A stretch of 64,000 nucleotides of DNA from Dryocosmus kuriphilus (Eukaryota; Arthropoda; Insecta; Hymenoptera; Cynipidae). Shown piece by piece: positions 35,193-45,849 of this stretch (the stretch's first letter is position 1; every line of letters begins with the position of its first letter). The stretch lies in NCBI GenBank assembly GCA_038277395.1, contig CM076196.1, positions 94,308,385-94,372,384 on the forward strand, in the 5' to 3' direction. The position numbers were made by a program, and so were the translations under genes. The notes below the pieces were generated by a model, which saw only the letters and a program-made list of their open reading frames with translations, was not told the DNA's origin and searched no databases.

Positions 35193-35783
35193 AGGGGTTC
35201 GGGTGTACAACCGAAACGGTTCCAACTTAAAATACCTTACTAACATTACTTTTAAAAAAGACACAAGAATATATTTTTAACAACGTAGCATGGTGTCACA
35301 ACGCCCTCCAACTCTGTTGACTCTCTCGTTCTTCCCTTTTCTGTCTCCGAAGCCCTTCGACATCCTGACATACCCTGCTTCTCCCTCGTGCTTTCCCTGT
35401 CCTAATGCTTTTTTCTCCGAAGCCCTCCGGCAGCCTGGCATTCCCTACCTCTTTCTTGCTCTTAAAAAAGAAAGAAGCTGTCCCTGTCCCAACCTGTCCC
35501 TGTGTTTTGTCTCCCTGCTTTGAGTCTGAAGTTTTTGTATGGAGTTGTCCTTTTGTTTAGAGTTTTGAGTTTGCCGAAATCACATGAACACATATCCCCT
35601 GCCTGTTGCCAATCTCCCTTTTAAAATTATTAACTTATGACTATGGTATGCCTTAACTTAATGCCTGCGACCTTGCTTGGTTAAATTTAAATCCTATTAC
35701 TTACAACTTATTAAAACGATCTTAATTTTCTAATTTTAAATCGTTGATATTGAATTCCACAATACTTTTTCCCTTGAGGTTTT

Positions 35784-36780
35784 TCAACTTATAAATTGTG
35801 GAGGAATTTTTCGCTTAATAATAAAAGAACCTTCGTACTGTTCGAACAGTTTTCCTGCCTTTTTATCTGCCTTATTTGACAGTTTTGTTACCCTTTTCAG
35901 AACCCTGTCTCCCTTTTCATATTCGATCTCTCTTCTCCTCAAATTATACCTTGAAGCCTGTTTTTCGTTAGCTTCGTCCAGATTCTTTTGGACTTCTTCC
36001 TTGATTATCTGTAATCTTCTAAGACTGTCCGTCCACTTTTCCACGCTTTGGAACTCTATTTCACTGTCTCCTTCCAAGTTCCTTTTTAGGGATTGGATTG
36101 GTTCCAATTCGCGAACTAAATTCAGAAAAACTGAAGTGAATTGTGTCGTCGAATTTTTTCTCATATTTATAGCAAATTGTAGATACTCTATATGTTCGTC
36201 CCATGTAGAGTGATCATCGTCTAGGTACGCTTTGATAATCTGCTTGATCGTCCTGTTATACCTTTCTGTGGGGTTAGCTTGTGGGTAGTATCTTGGCGTT
36301 TTCGAGTGACAAATTCTGAATTTTTCCGTCAGCTCGCGCATGGTCTTATTTACGAACTCCGTGCCGTTATCCGTGTGGAGAATCCGCGGTTTCCCCAAGA
36401 GAGAAATGACACGCTTATGAATTTCTGACACTATTGTAGTCCCGTTTGCTTTTCTAGTTGGTATAATTTCCACCCATTTTGTGAAAATATCCCAGAAAAC
36501 TAATATACACTGTTTTTTACCCTTTTTAGATGTTGGTAGTGGTCCCATGAAATCTGCAGCAATTATGGTCCACGGTTCTTCTACTATTCTTTTTCCTATT
36601 AGCCCTATTTTCACCTGGTTACTCGGTTTCCCTGGCCAGAAGTAGTACTCTGAAATTCTTGCATGCGTTTTCTCGGAACCTAAATGTCCCGATTGTATAC
36701 ATTCGTGATTTTCTTTTTGAACCTGATTTCGTAATTTTTTCGATACGACGAGAGTTTCGATGGGTTAGAGACTGGTAATA
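35784..36780 (-). pseudogene. Gypsy integrase
   Basis: Joins the reverse-transcribed copy to host DNA. The open part runs from 36614 to 35784. The core reads IIAADFMGPLPTS, LHTDNGTEFVNKTM and NPTERYNRTIKQ, giving the three catalytic acidic residues. I count 34 residues between the second Asp and the Glu, one fewer than the usual 35. Upstream, 36780-36615 in another frame has an H-x-x-x-H ... WPG context typical of the HHCC finger. Downstream, GDRVLKRV is the C-terminal GPY/F-like region. A frame break near 36615 separates the finger from the core. Confidence 0.88.
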
Positions 36781-38160
36781 GCGTAGATTTTAATGGGTCA
36801 GTCCTGTAAAAATAGAGTTGAGAGTGCCGTCTTCGCCATTTTTCGTTTTCCTCCGGTTTATTTTTAATTTGCCTTAATTTAGCGGAGAATCAGTCGTCTG
36901 TCTGGTCGTCTAAGTCTGCTTTTGGTTTTTGTGTGCTACACGATAACGCGAACGCGACCGCGTTTATCGTTTCTTTCGATCTGGATAGGGCGTTCGGTAC
37001 TACATTTGAACTACCCTTTCTATAGACTACCTCGTAGTCGTATTCGAGTAGCTCCAGCGCCCATTTGGCTAGTTTGAGTAAGTACGGCTCCTAATCCTGT
37101 ATTAGTCGCATCTGTTTCTAGCTGGAAGGGTTGGGTAAAATCTGGGCAAGTTAAAATTGGTGCTCATTGTTAAGAGATCCTTAATTTTTTGGAATGCTTC
37201 ATCCTATTCTAGTCCCCAACCCCATGCCTGTTCCTTTTTAGGCAATCCATTTACGCGTTCTATAATTTCCGAAAAGTTTGGTATGAATTTCCTATACCAG
37301 CTGGTCATACCTATAATGCGCTGTATTTGTTTGACATTTTTCGGTATCGGAAAGTTGAGGATGGGTTGAATTTTATCCTCGTCAACCTCGAGTCCTTTTT
37401 CATTAACCTTAAAACCCGAGTACCTTATTTCTGAGCAGCCAAATTCGCATTTATCTGGACTAATTGTTACATTTGCCTTACTCAATTTATCCAAAATTAT
37501 ATTCAAATACTTTTAATGATACTCAAAATTTTCCGCAACTATAATTATGTCATCTAAGTAACAAAAAACGTTTGGCTTTAGGTCTGGAGTGATTATTTTG
37601 TCCATGAGCCTTTGGAAAGTGGCTGGTGCATTTGTTAGACCAAATGCCATTCTGCTAAATTCAAACATGCCCTTACCGGGTACTGTGAATGCTGTAATCG
37701 ATCTTGAATTTTCTTCCAAAGGGATTTGTAAATATGCCATTTTTTAAATCAATTTTTGAAATATATTTTGCCGTTCTAAGTATGTCTAATATTTCGGTCA
37801 TGAGTGGTTTCGGATAAAGGTCTTTTTTGGTTACGTTATTTAGATTGAGGAAATCAAGGTAAAAAATCTGTATTCCCCGTTCGGTTTTTTAATCATCACG
37901 AATGGGTTTGACCAATCTGAATGAGAATGTCTTATAATTCCCAGTTCCAGCATTTTGTAAAATTCCTTAAGTATTTCCTGTTTAACTTTGGGACTTACAT
38001 GGTAATAGCGCTGTTTCATCGGGTCGTGTCCCTGAACACCAATTTTATGTTCTGTACAATGGGTTGCCCGATGTTCTTTCCCTTGGTAAATTTTAATTTT
38101 CTTCTTTAATAATTTTTCTAGCTGAGTTTGTTGGTTATCGCTTAAAACAATACTTTCGCA
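36780..38160 (-). pseudogene. Gypsy reverse transcriptase / RNase H
   Basis: The RT piece at 37740-37513 reads AYLQIPLEENSRSITAFTVP, then FGLTNAPATFQRLMD and YLDDIIIV, the catalytic YLDD. The next piece, 37506-37204, carries FGCSEIRYSGFKV and then SWYRKFIPNFSEII, the RT thumb and connection. The N-terminal RT part (NPFVMIKKPNG-like) lies near 37890-37760 in another frame. RNase H (about 37200-36780) is present only as short in-frame scraps. Frameshifts near 37510 and 37740, and stops around 37200, disable it. Confidence 0.85.
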
Positions 38161-38247
38161 AATTTCCGACGAATAAATCTCCTGTTTTTAAATCTTTCCT
38201 GGTTTTTCAAAAATATTATCTAATAAAATTGCCCTGTTTTTTAAAAC

Positions 38248-38952
38248 TTACCCATTTGGTTTTTTGTTTTTTCTACCTACCAATTCACTAACCTTTTCCC
38301 GTTCTTTATTCTTTTTAACTTCAATCTCCTTTATCTTATTACTAAGGTTGCTACCGTTTTTCATAATCCGATCCTTATTCCTTTCAATTTCAATTATATC
38401 CGAAATCTTTTTCTTACTGGTACTTTTCCTAACATTAGGTGAGTCTCGTATCTCTGAGTCGTCGCTGGCCTCTTGGGTAGGGATGTCTTCTAACCGTTCG
38501 AATTTGGTGCTTGCGGGGACGTTAATTAAATTAGGGATATCTTCGTTATGATTTATTTCAGGAATTTTTGCACTTTGTGCTTTTTGGGATGGGTGCAGAC
38601 TACTAGCTACTAGGAGGAATTCGCTATTTTCTGTCTGGAGTTTGGATCTGTCGGGTTCCCTGTCGCTTTTCGAATTGAGTTTTCCTCCGAAATTCGGTTT
38701 CAATTTTCCGATTACGTTTTCCTTCTTATGATTTAACTTATTTCTACTATTTACATTTATCTTATCCTTCCTATCCTTATTATTCTTTTGGCCCTTGATA
38801 CCCATATTATTCTTATTCTCCTTATTATTCTTTTGGTTTTTATTACCTTTACTATTCTTTTTATCTTTATTACCCTTATTTGTACTTTCAGGTTCTGTTT
38901 TGGATTTGGGTGTGTCCCCAGTAATTGGGAGGGGTAAAGAGTTGGGTTGCAC
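38248..38952 (-). pseudogene. Gypsy Asn/Lys-rich inter-domain ORF
   Basis: A 234-codon frame between protease and RT, extremely rich in Asn and Lys (repeats such as NKENKNNMGIKGQKNNKD) followed by an acidic/Ser part. It is long for a protease-RT linker. Simple-sequence expansion may explain it. No domain recognised. Confidence 0.55.
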
Positions 38953-38961
38953 TTCCGTTGG

Positions 38962-39480
38962 TTAGTACGTGGGTGGATTACATGGTAACCGCCAGGTCTC
39001 TGAGTCATAATCCAGAGTCATTCGTAAGCTTTTCAGCATATTTGTGCCTAGTATTCCTGCCCAACTTATTTTTGGGACTAGCCTGATTAGTACATGTTGA
39101 ACCTTCTTTCTTATTAAGATTGGGATGACTATTTGCCCTATTATTTCCGCCCTTCCACCGTTGGCTACTAATGGGCTATTCGAATCCGGTTCAAAAGTAT
39201 TAAAATTCACCTTTTTAATTTCTGCTATCAATTCCTTTCCCATGTTGGAATGTGATGCTCCTGTATCTACCAAAATTCTGTGTAAGTTGTTTACGGATTT
39301 GGTCATTAAATGGAAGCCCGTTTCCGTCGCTTCATCTTTCTCCGAAATTATGGTTTCTGGCCCGCCGGTAATAGGTGACAATTTATTTTGTTCTATTACC
39401 AGCCCTGGTAGTTTCGCTGGTTGTACAGATAGTATGGGCATTCTCGTTTGAAATGTCCCGGCATTTTGCAATAAAAGCAA
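38962..39480 (-). pseudogene. Gypsy zinc knuckle and aspartic protease
   Basis: The retropepsin active site reads HRILVDTGASHSNM, with the catalytic Asp in DTGA. Later AGILGTNML fits the ILG flap-end motif. Immediately upstream, in another frame at about 39445-39485, is CFYCKMPGHFKREC, a CCHC knuckle marking the end of gag. The change of frame between knuckle and protease may be a programmed shift or a mutation. Confidence 0.85.
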
Positions 39481-39489
39481 TTGTTTTCG

Positions 39490-41234
39490 CTCGTGTTTTC
39501 ACCATTGCCCGCGTTTTTCGAATTATTGCCCTGGTTACTTTGCCTATTCTTGTTGCTTTTCGAAGTTTGGTTCTTATTCCTGGTATCTGCTTTTTGGGAA
39601 TTTTGATTTTATGTATCTTTATTTTCTCCAGACGCATTTTCTGTTTTTTTCTGGTGAGAATTCTATCATCGGGCTGTTCTGGCTTCGTTTAGAACCCGAT
39701 GCCACCTGGTTAAATTGGGCCCACATTTGGTTGAAGGATTACAATTAAAAAGTGGATTGCCCATTGGAAATCTCGGTTGGAATCCAGGTCGGAATCTTGG
39801 TTTGAATTTAGGCCTTTGGCTTTGTTGGAATTGTGGCTGGTACGGAAAAAAAGGAAATCCGAAGGGTGGGAATGTATAACGATCTTTAAGTGGCTTTTTT
39901 CCCTGATTGTTATAATTTTTCCCATTCGTTATTTTCCCTTTTGTCCTCCTTTTTGGAATCCGCGATACTTTCGTCGCTGTTTCTCCTTTGCTCTTTTTTG
40001 TCCTCCACCTTAGGTTCCGTAATTTGTAATGTTTGCCCCCTAATTTTAGATTTCGCTAGCTCTGTCTCCCAGTCCTGTCCTAAGTCCTCGAATTCTTCGA
40101 CTGTTTGGAAGAAATTCCTTTTAGTGTACATTTTGTACTCTATCCGGAGATTTTCGTATGTCCAGCGCAATTCCCATTCTAAACTTTTCTCGGGTGTAAT
40201 TTGGTAAATAACTACCTATTTTCCGTTAAATATGAATGGATGTCTTGAGCCCTTTTTCGATTGAAAAATTTGATTTTTTGGTTGACTTCCTCCAGGAACT
40301 TTTTGTTCAAATACGCGCTTTTAAAAACGTCAATAAAACCACGTAAATTCCTCCAAGAGTTTCTATGAATGTTGCACCAATCGCGAACATCGTCAATTAA
40401 AATTGCGTCTAGATTTTCTAGGACGTCGCGATCGTCTATTTTATAACCCCCTTTAAAACTATTTGGGTCCTCGAGAAAACTAGCTGTACTATCTTCTTTA
40501 TTGTTCCTAAATTTTACTGGTCAGTTTCTCATAATTTGGAATGGCGTTTGTACCATTCCAAATGGAAAAAAGGTTGCTTGGACCGTTGTGTTACTTCCGT
40601 TTTCGGATTCGTAATCGCTTTCCAAATTCTGTGGTTTCTATTACTTCTAGATTTGTTTTCAACATTGGTAATTGGTTCTATTAGCCTTTCCTCAAGGTTA
40701 AACTGTACAGGCTGTCTACTTCGCGATTCGTTTCTTTCTCCTCCTGGGTACATTTTGTGATTTTTCCCTAATAACCGATTCCTTACCGAACGAGCTATGG
40801 GCCTGTGGGTTTAAATTTTGTTTCGTGGCTTTAGCCTTTTCCGCTTTGTATCTGAAAAATATTTCCCTTTGCCTACCCATGAATTTATTATATTCCGCAC
40901 TGTCCAAGGGTTCGTAGGTTTCCAACAAAAATTGAGTATTGTCATTTAGGAATGAGTCAATTTCAAAAGTTCTGTCGTTAATTACATTTAAATCCTCACG
41001 ATCAGATATTGGAGTTGTTCGTGGTCTGGGTAAATTTAATGTCGGTTCGCTTGTATTGTCCCGGGCTAGTGACTCATGTGGGGTAACTATACGTGTTGTC
41101 TGTCTGCTTGGGATTCCTAAACTTTTTCGAGATCGTCCCATCCGTGGAAACTCGGTATTATTTTTAAAAAAACTTCTACCCCGTCCCACAGATCGGTTAA
41201 AAGTTTTCGGTTTTGTCCCAGTATTTTTTTGCAC
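39490..41234 (-). pseudogene. Gypsy gag
   Basis: Structural polyprotein region. It starts with a basic N-terminal ORF at 41234-40716 (RSVGRGRSFFKNN, then LDSAEYNKFMGRQREIF). It continues as 40753-40529 and other pieces, with a capsid-like block at 40170-39910 (YTKRNFFQTVEEFEDLGQDW). An Asn/Gln-rich stretch then leads to the knuckle at about 39480. At least three frame changes are visible. The capsid fold is inferred from position only. Confidence 0.65.
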
Positions 41235-42489
41235 TGGGTGTGCCGCTGCACCCTCTAAGTCCAGGCTGTCTTGATCAGTTTCGATATTGGTTTTTTTTGT
41301 CCATTTTTATGTTTAGTTCTTTAATTCTTCCTGACCTTAATTTCACTAATTTCTATTTTATTTTTAGAAATTTGATCAATTAATACCCTTTGTACTTGCC
41401 TTTGGACTTGTGTATTATTTCTCCTTTCAGGTTTCTCTATACGTGCTGAAATTGAATTCGATATTCTCAATTATAAAAGCAATTAATTCTGATTCCGAGA
41501 TTTTGTTATTTTCGCTCTACACTGTTTTTTTTTCTATTTGCATCGCGTGATCTCTGAACGCTCAGTGCTTGAGACGCTGTGTACATCCTGTCGCTCGCCC
41601 AGTTACCATGTGACGCGCAACAGTTCGCACTTATTAGGCGACCCTTGAAATCCTTTCTGTCTCCTTACTGGTTCCCAAATAATATTCTGAATTGGAACAT
41701 CTTTATAACTTTGATCATTCTGGATGCGAAAATATTCTTGTTTTTCCCGTAGCTGTTTCTATCTACGAGTCCTTGTGCGTAACCTTATTCGACACAACGG
41801 TATGCCCGAAGTAAACTTTACACTTTCACTGGTTTATGTGTATTTCATGTTTCTATTTCGAATGAAATTTTTCTTTGACACTTTTGCTTTATCCTATTCT
41901 ACGTTTTGAGTCTTTGCTTTCATTTTATTTTCTCCGAAATTTTATTTTCAAATTAAATATTTGCTTCTTACTTTTATTCAAAATTTTATTCCCAAATTAA
42001 TTATTTCCCTAACACTTTCACTTTATCCTATTTAGGTTTCCTGTTTTTAAAATTTTCTTTCCTCCAATATTCTATTTTCAAATATACTACTCCTTTGACA
42101 CTTCTCTCTAAATTCTACCTCTGGTACCTTTTAAAATAAATTTCCGAGCACAAAAGTTATCATCCCCATCATCATAAATTCAATATAAAGGCATAAAATA
42201 TAGCACAATATCATCAAAAATATCATTATAATGCGTCAAAAAACACAACTGGTACAAAATTCGTTATCAAAATCATCACAAACTCAACAATATCACTAAA
42301 ATTATTGTACACAGTATCAGACGTATTACCAGACAACAAAATAAAGAATATCAAAATGTGGCGAGGCAAGAAACATGTGGCATGCAAATTTCGATTCAAA
42401 GGTATGGTCAAAATTGTGGAGTCTTGGAGTCGAGTTTTGGTACTATGCTCTTATTCCCGGCGAGAGGAAAAAAAAGGATCGTAGTAGGT
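41235..42489 (-). other. Gypsy 5' untranslated leader
   Basis: About 1.25 kb between the primer site and gag without a supported ORF. It is AT-rich with a moderately GC-rich block at 41520-41650. The length is at the high end for a Gypsy leader. Confidence 0.5.
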
Positions 42490-42507
42490 TATGTACGTTG
42501 GGCGCCA
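42487..42507 (-). other. primer-binding site of the Gypsy element
   Basis: The element strand reads TGGCGCCCAACGTACATAAC starting two bases after the CA end of the 5' LTR. TGGCGCCC is the complement of a tRNA 3' end, as used by many Gypsy and retroviral elements. Confidence 0.8.
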
Positions 42508-42509
42508 GG

Positions 42510-42893
42510 TGAAGAGCATGATGGGATCTCACCGGGAAGGGAAAAGGATGAGGACGCCGAGATTGAGGTCGAGAGACAATAAAACAGGGGGAATGGTAAA
42601 ATTGAGTTATATTTCAACTTACAGTCTTCGAGAAATGGTTGGTACAATTGGTACAATCGACGTTTTTCAATATCCACAACAAGACCAGGGAATAGTGGTA
42701 TTACTTGTCCTTTTATGTTGCGGGAGGGGAAGCCACGAAGCGACACGACATACCCTTGGCGAGATGGACAGAAAACTAAATATCGGGCGGATGGCGAGAG
42801 AACGGTAAACGACTGCCCGGTCGGGAACCATCGTAGGTTTCCGGCCGGGCTCGGCCCAGTCCCCATCACACGCCCGGTAACGTCCGTGTTGCA
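42510..42893 (-). repeat. 5' LTR of the Gypsy element
   Basis: 384 bp, TGAAGAGCATG to GTTGCA on the plus strand. It is the partner of 34786-35167 and carries the element promoter by position. Confidence 0.92.
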
Positions 42894-42901
42894 ATACATA
42901 A

Positions 42902-43030
42902 GAGTCCCGGTGGCTCAGATGATAGCGCGTCAAGCTTCCGACCAGGAAGACTGAATTCGATCCCTGTGCCGGTACCAATTGAAATTTTTCTACGTACTTT
43001 AACCGGGGTGCTGGTGGTTCGAAAGCCACC
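42902..43030 (+). repeat. degenerate tRNA-like SINE head
   Basis: GTCCCGGTGGCTCAGATGAT, then AGCGCG, is an A-box region closely resembling the D-arm of the SINE at 14716. GAATTCGATCCC is a B-box, followed by a 3' CCGGTACC that pairs with the 5' GTCCCGG. The anticodon arm does not fold cleanly. It lies directly next to the Gypsy target duplication. Confidence 0.5.
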
Positions 43031-44215
43031 TTTTCAACAATTATTGAATAAAATTATGTTACAGTATTTTATCTTGAAAATTGTAATACTAAGTGTAGTT
43101 TAAACATGGCACACTTATTTTAACGTTTCAAATCATGAAATGTAATGAGAAATGTTAAAAACCACATTACTGGATATCTCAGATAGACGTAGGAAAGACT
43201 TTAAATTATTTTTGTATATTCTGAACTGTACAATTTCTCTTCACATTATTTTTTTTTTTTGGATGGACATGAACCCTTTTTCCGAAAATCACGCTATTAA
43301 GGCTTCAAAATTTCTGTAAATTGAGGATTTACTGTTTACGGTTATCGGTGCACCCTTCGATTTTTTATTGACAAAAACATTATTTAAAAATTTTTAAACT
43401 ATGTTACAGCATTTTAGGAATATGTTGTAATATTTTTAAAGAATTTCGAAAAATGTAAGACTTATGTTGATTGGTATTGATTTAATCGACAAGCTAAATG
43501 CTTATATGTTCCATAAGTATGCATCAGGCATCTCCAGTTATTTCTTTGCTTTTCATTAACTAATTTCTTAGTGGATTTCCCTTTGATATTTTCTGATAGG
43601 AAGCTGACGTCATATTTTCAAAGAATTGGACAAAAACGTAAGTCTAACGTTGGTTGGGCTTAAAATTTATAACCAAATAAATTATTTATATATTCCATAG
43701 CTATGCATCACTCATTTAACATCGTCTCTTTAATAATCCCTTAGTGTCTCTCCCTTTGATCTCTACTGATAGACGAGCTTCAACAATTATTTTATAAAAT
43801 TATATTGCAGTAGTTTATCTTGAAATGTGTGATACTAAGGGTAGATTAAACATGGAACAATTATTTCAATGTCTAAAATCGTGCAATGTAATGAGAAATG
43901 CTAAGAATCACATTACTGCATATCTCAAAAATACGTCGGAAGGCCTTTAAATTATTTATGTATATTCTGAACTGTACAATTGCTCTTCACATTATTTTGC
44001 TATTTAGCATAGGGATGAACTCTTTTTCCGAGAATCACGCTATTAACGTTGAAAAATTCTGTAAGTTGAGGATTTATTGTTTACAAATATTAATAATGAC
44101 ACTTTTTAGACGAAGTTATAGCATTTCAGGTATATGTTGTGACATTATTTAAGAATTTTGTAAAACGTAATACTTACATTGATCATTCTTTGATTTAATC
44201 AACAAACAAGTAAAA
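43030..44215 (+). repeat. tandem duplication, unit about 745 bp
   Basis: 43030-43460 (TTCAACAATTATTGAATAAA, then ACATTACTGGATATCTCAGA, then AACTGTACAATTTCTCTTCA) recurs at 43772-44215 in the same orientation. Identity is perhaps 80 per cent by eye. No gene. Confidence 0.7.
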
Positions 44216-44449
44216 TATTTTTTAGATAGCATACTGCAGCCTAAGAAGGATACCGAGACTTTTTTTTTATTTTATGCTAACCTTCAAAGCATGATAGGTA
44301 AATCTTGAAATCAAAAGAGACAGATTGAGGTGTTTAAAAAAGAACGAGTATGAAACCTCTGAATTATATTGCGTCCTCGCTCTCCTACATTACATGTGTA
44401 GTCTTCCGCTAGGCTAGGCTTAAAAATTCCGATCGAACATCACTTAGAG

Positions 44450-45840
44450 GTAATTTTGTTTGATCGTTCAATAAAATGCATGTAGCCTTTCATCTCAAGC
44501 TTGGGAAATGCTCATACTATATTATTATTATTGTTATTATTCAAATCGAAAAATCGTATCTTGAAGAAACATGTTTACCAGAATTTTTACTGTAATATGA
44601 CACTCTCGAGAACTTTATCGCTGATGATGTTTGCTTATTCTTTAATCATTTTAAGATAAATATTCTCATATTTTATATTATTGTGATATGCAACATTTAA
44701 TCCCCGAGCATTAGAAAGGATTCATTTCTTTAGATGCATTTTTTACCAATATGCTAGTTGACTGGCTACAAATATTTTTTAATAAACTATATTCCAGTAG
44801 CTTTAGAGAGAAAAAAATCATTATTCTCAATAAAATGCCTTATAATGTCTTATCTCAAACCTTGCAAATGTTGAGTGTCGTGTTACATGTGATATGCATC
44901 GAGAGGTAAAAAATAATGAAGAGCTTATGATAGAGAGTGAGAGATTGGGAGAGAGAGAGAAGGAGATGGCGTTACTGACATCATATTTTAGTGCTTCTAA
45001 AAGGAGATAGATGGCGTTACAAGGTTTTATCACGGACATGTGAAACATTCAGGAGATTGATACCTGTCTCTACTAAATAGCACAATATGATGCAGTTTAC
45101 TGTAATATGTCACCCTCAAGAACTTTATCATTAGGAATGTCTTCGAAATTGTTGACCAAAATATTATTCACATCTAATTCTACTGCTAAAAATCTCTTCT
45201 AGAAAAAATCAAATGCATCACATCACATCGGAAAATGTACTACTCTTCATTGATATCAAAGTTGCCTTGAAAAGAGTGTTCGTAAAACCTTGAATAAAAT
45301 TCGTGCCGTCTTATCTCAAGCCTCGTAAGAGTTTCACAATACATATCGTATGCATGGAGAGGTAAACGCGCTCATTTAAAGTAATGCTGGAAAATAATAA
45401 AAAATGAAACATTGAATAAAATACATTCTGCCTTACACGGTAAGCGCTTAAATCAATATTTCTAAAATCAACATGAAAATACAATCTTGACAATGTATTA
45501 CTTGTACATATGCACAATTATTAATGCAGGTACTATCTTTGTCTTTTAATATATCTCCCTCTTTATCTTGAAGTTCTAGTACACATGTCTGGAAACGTCT
45601 GTAATTTAACATTTTGAAGCGTAAATGTAATGCGTAGTATAGTGATATCATTATAAATATTTCTGGAAGCTTATGAGATAGAGCGAGAAGGGTTGGAGCA
45701 GGAAGTGGGTGTTATTTTCGCCAATTTTGTGTCTCGCCATTGCGTAATATAATGATATCATCGCGGACATTTCTGGAAGCTTACAGGAGAGTGAAGGATG
45801 GAGGGGGTGAGTGATCCCTCCTTATCTTAAGGTTCTAGAA
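44450..45840 (+). repeat. degenerate tandem repeats of about 470-510 bp
   Basis: TTACTGTAATATGNCACNCTC, then GAACTTTATC, occurs near 44590 and 45098. TCTTATCTCAA followed by GCATNGAGAGGTAAA occurs near 44850 and 45310. A third, weaker relative is at 44480. A further repeated block (GATATCAT, then ATTTCTGGAAGCTTA) is at 45640-45790 and recurs at 48110-48250, on the other side of the rosa-like transposon. No gene. Confidence 0.5.
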
Positions 45841-45849
45841 AATTCTATA

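Larger units (their letters stand above)
34786..42893 (-). mobile_element. Ty3/Gypsy LTR retrotransposon, structurally complete, decayed
   Basis: Minus-strand element of about 8.1 kb with two LTRs (34786-35167 and 42510-42893), each beginning TG and ending CA. A perfect 4-bp target duplication ATAC sits at 34782-34785 and 42894-42897. A primer site lies 2 bp inside the 5' LTR and a poly(G) polypurine tract adjoins the 3' LTR. The order gag, protease, RT, RNase H, integrase on the minus strand is that of Ty3/Gypsy. All ORFs carry frameshifts or stops. There is no env. By eye the two LTRs differ at roughly one position in ten, so the insertion is old. Confidence 0.92.

Noticed and set aside
38264..38551. 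Plus-strand Leu/Ile/Ser-rich ORF with apparent membrane segments
   Set aside because: It is the antisense of the Asn/Lys-rich Gypsy ORF. The hydrophobicity is an artefact of complementing Lys/Asn codons.
42902..42975. tRNA gene next to the Gypsy LTR
   Set aside because: A- and B-box-like blocks exist, but the anticodon arm does not fold and the T-arm is mismatched. A SINE head is more likely.
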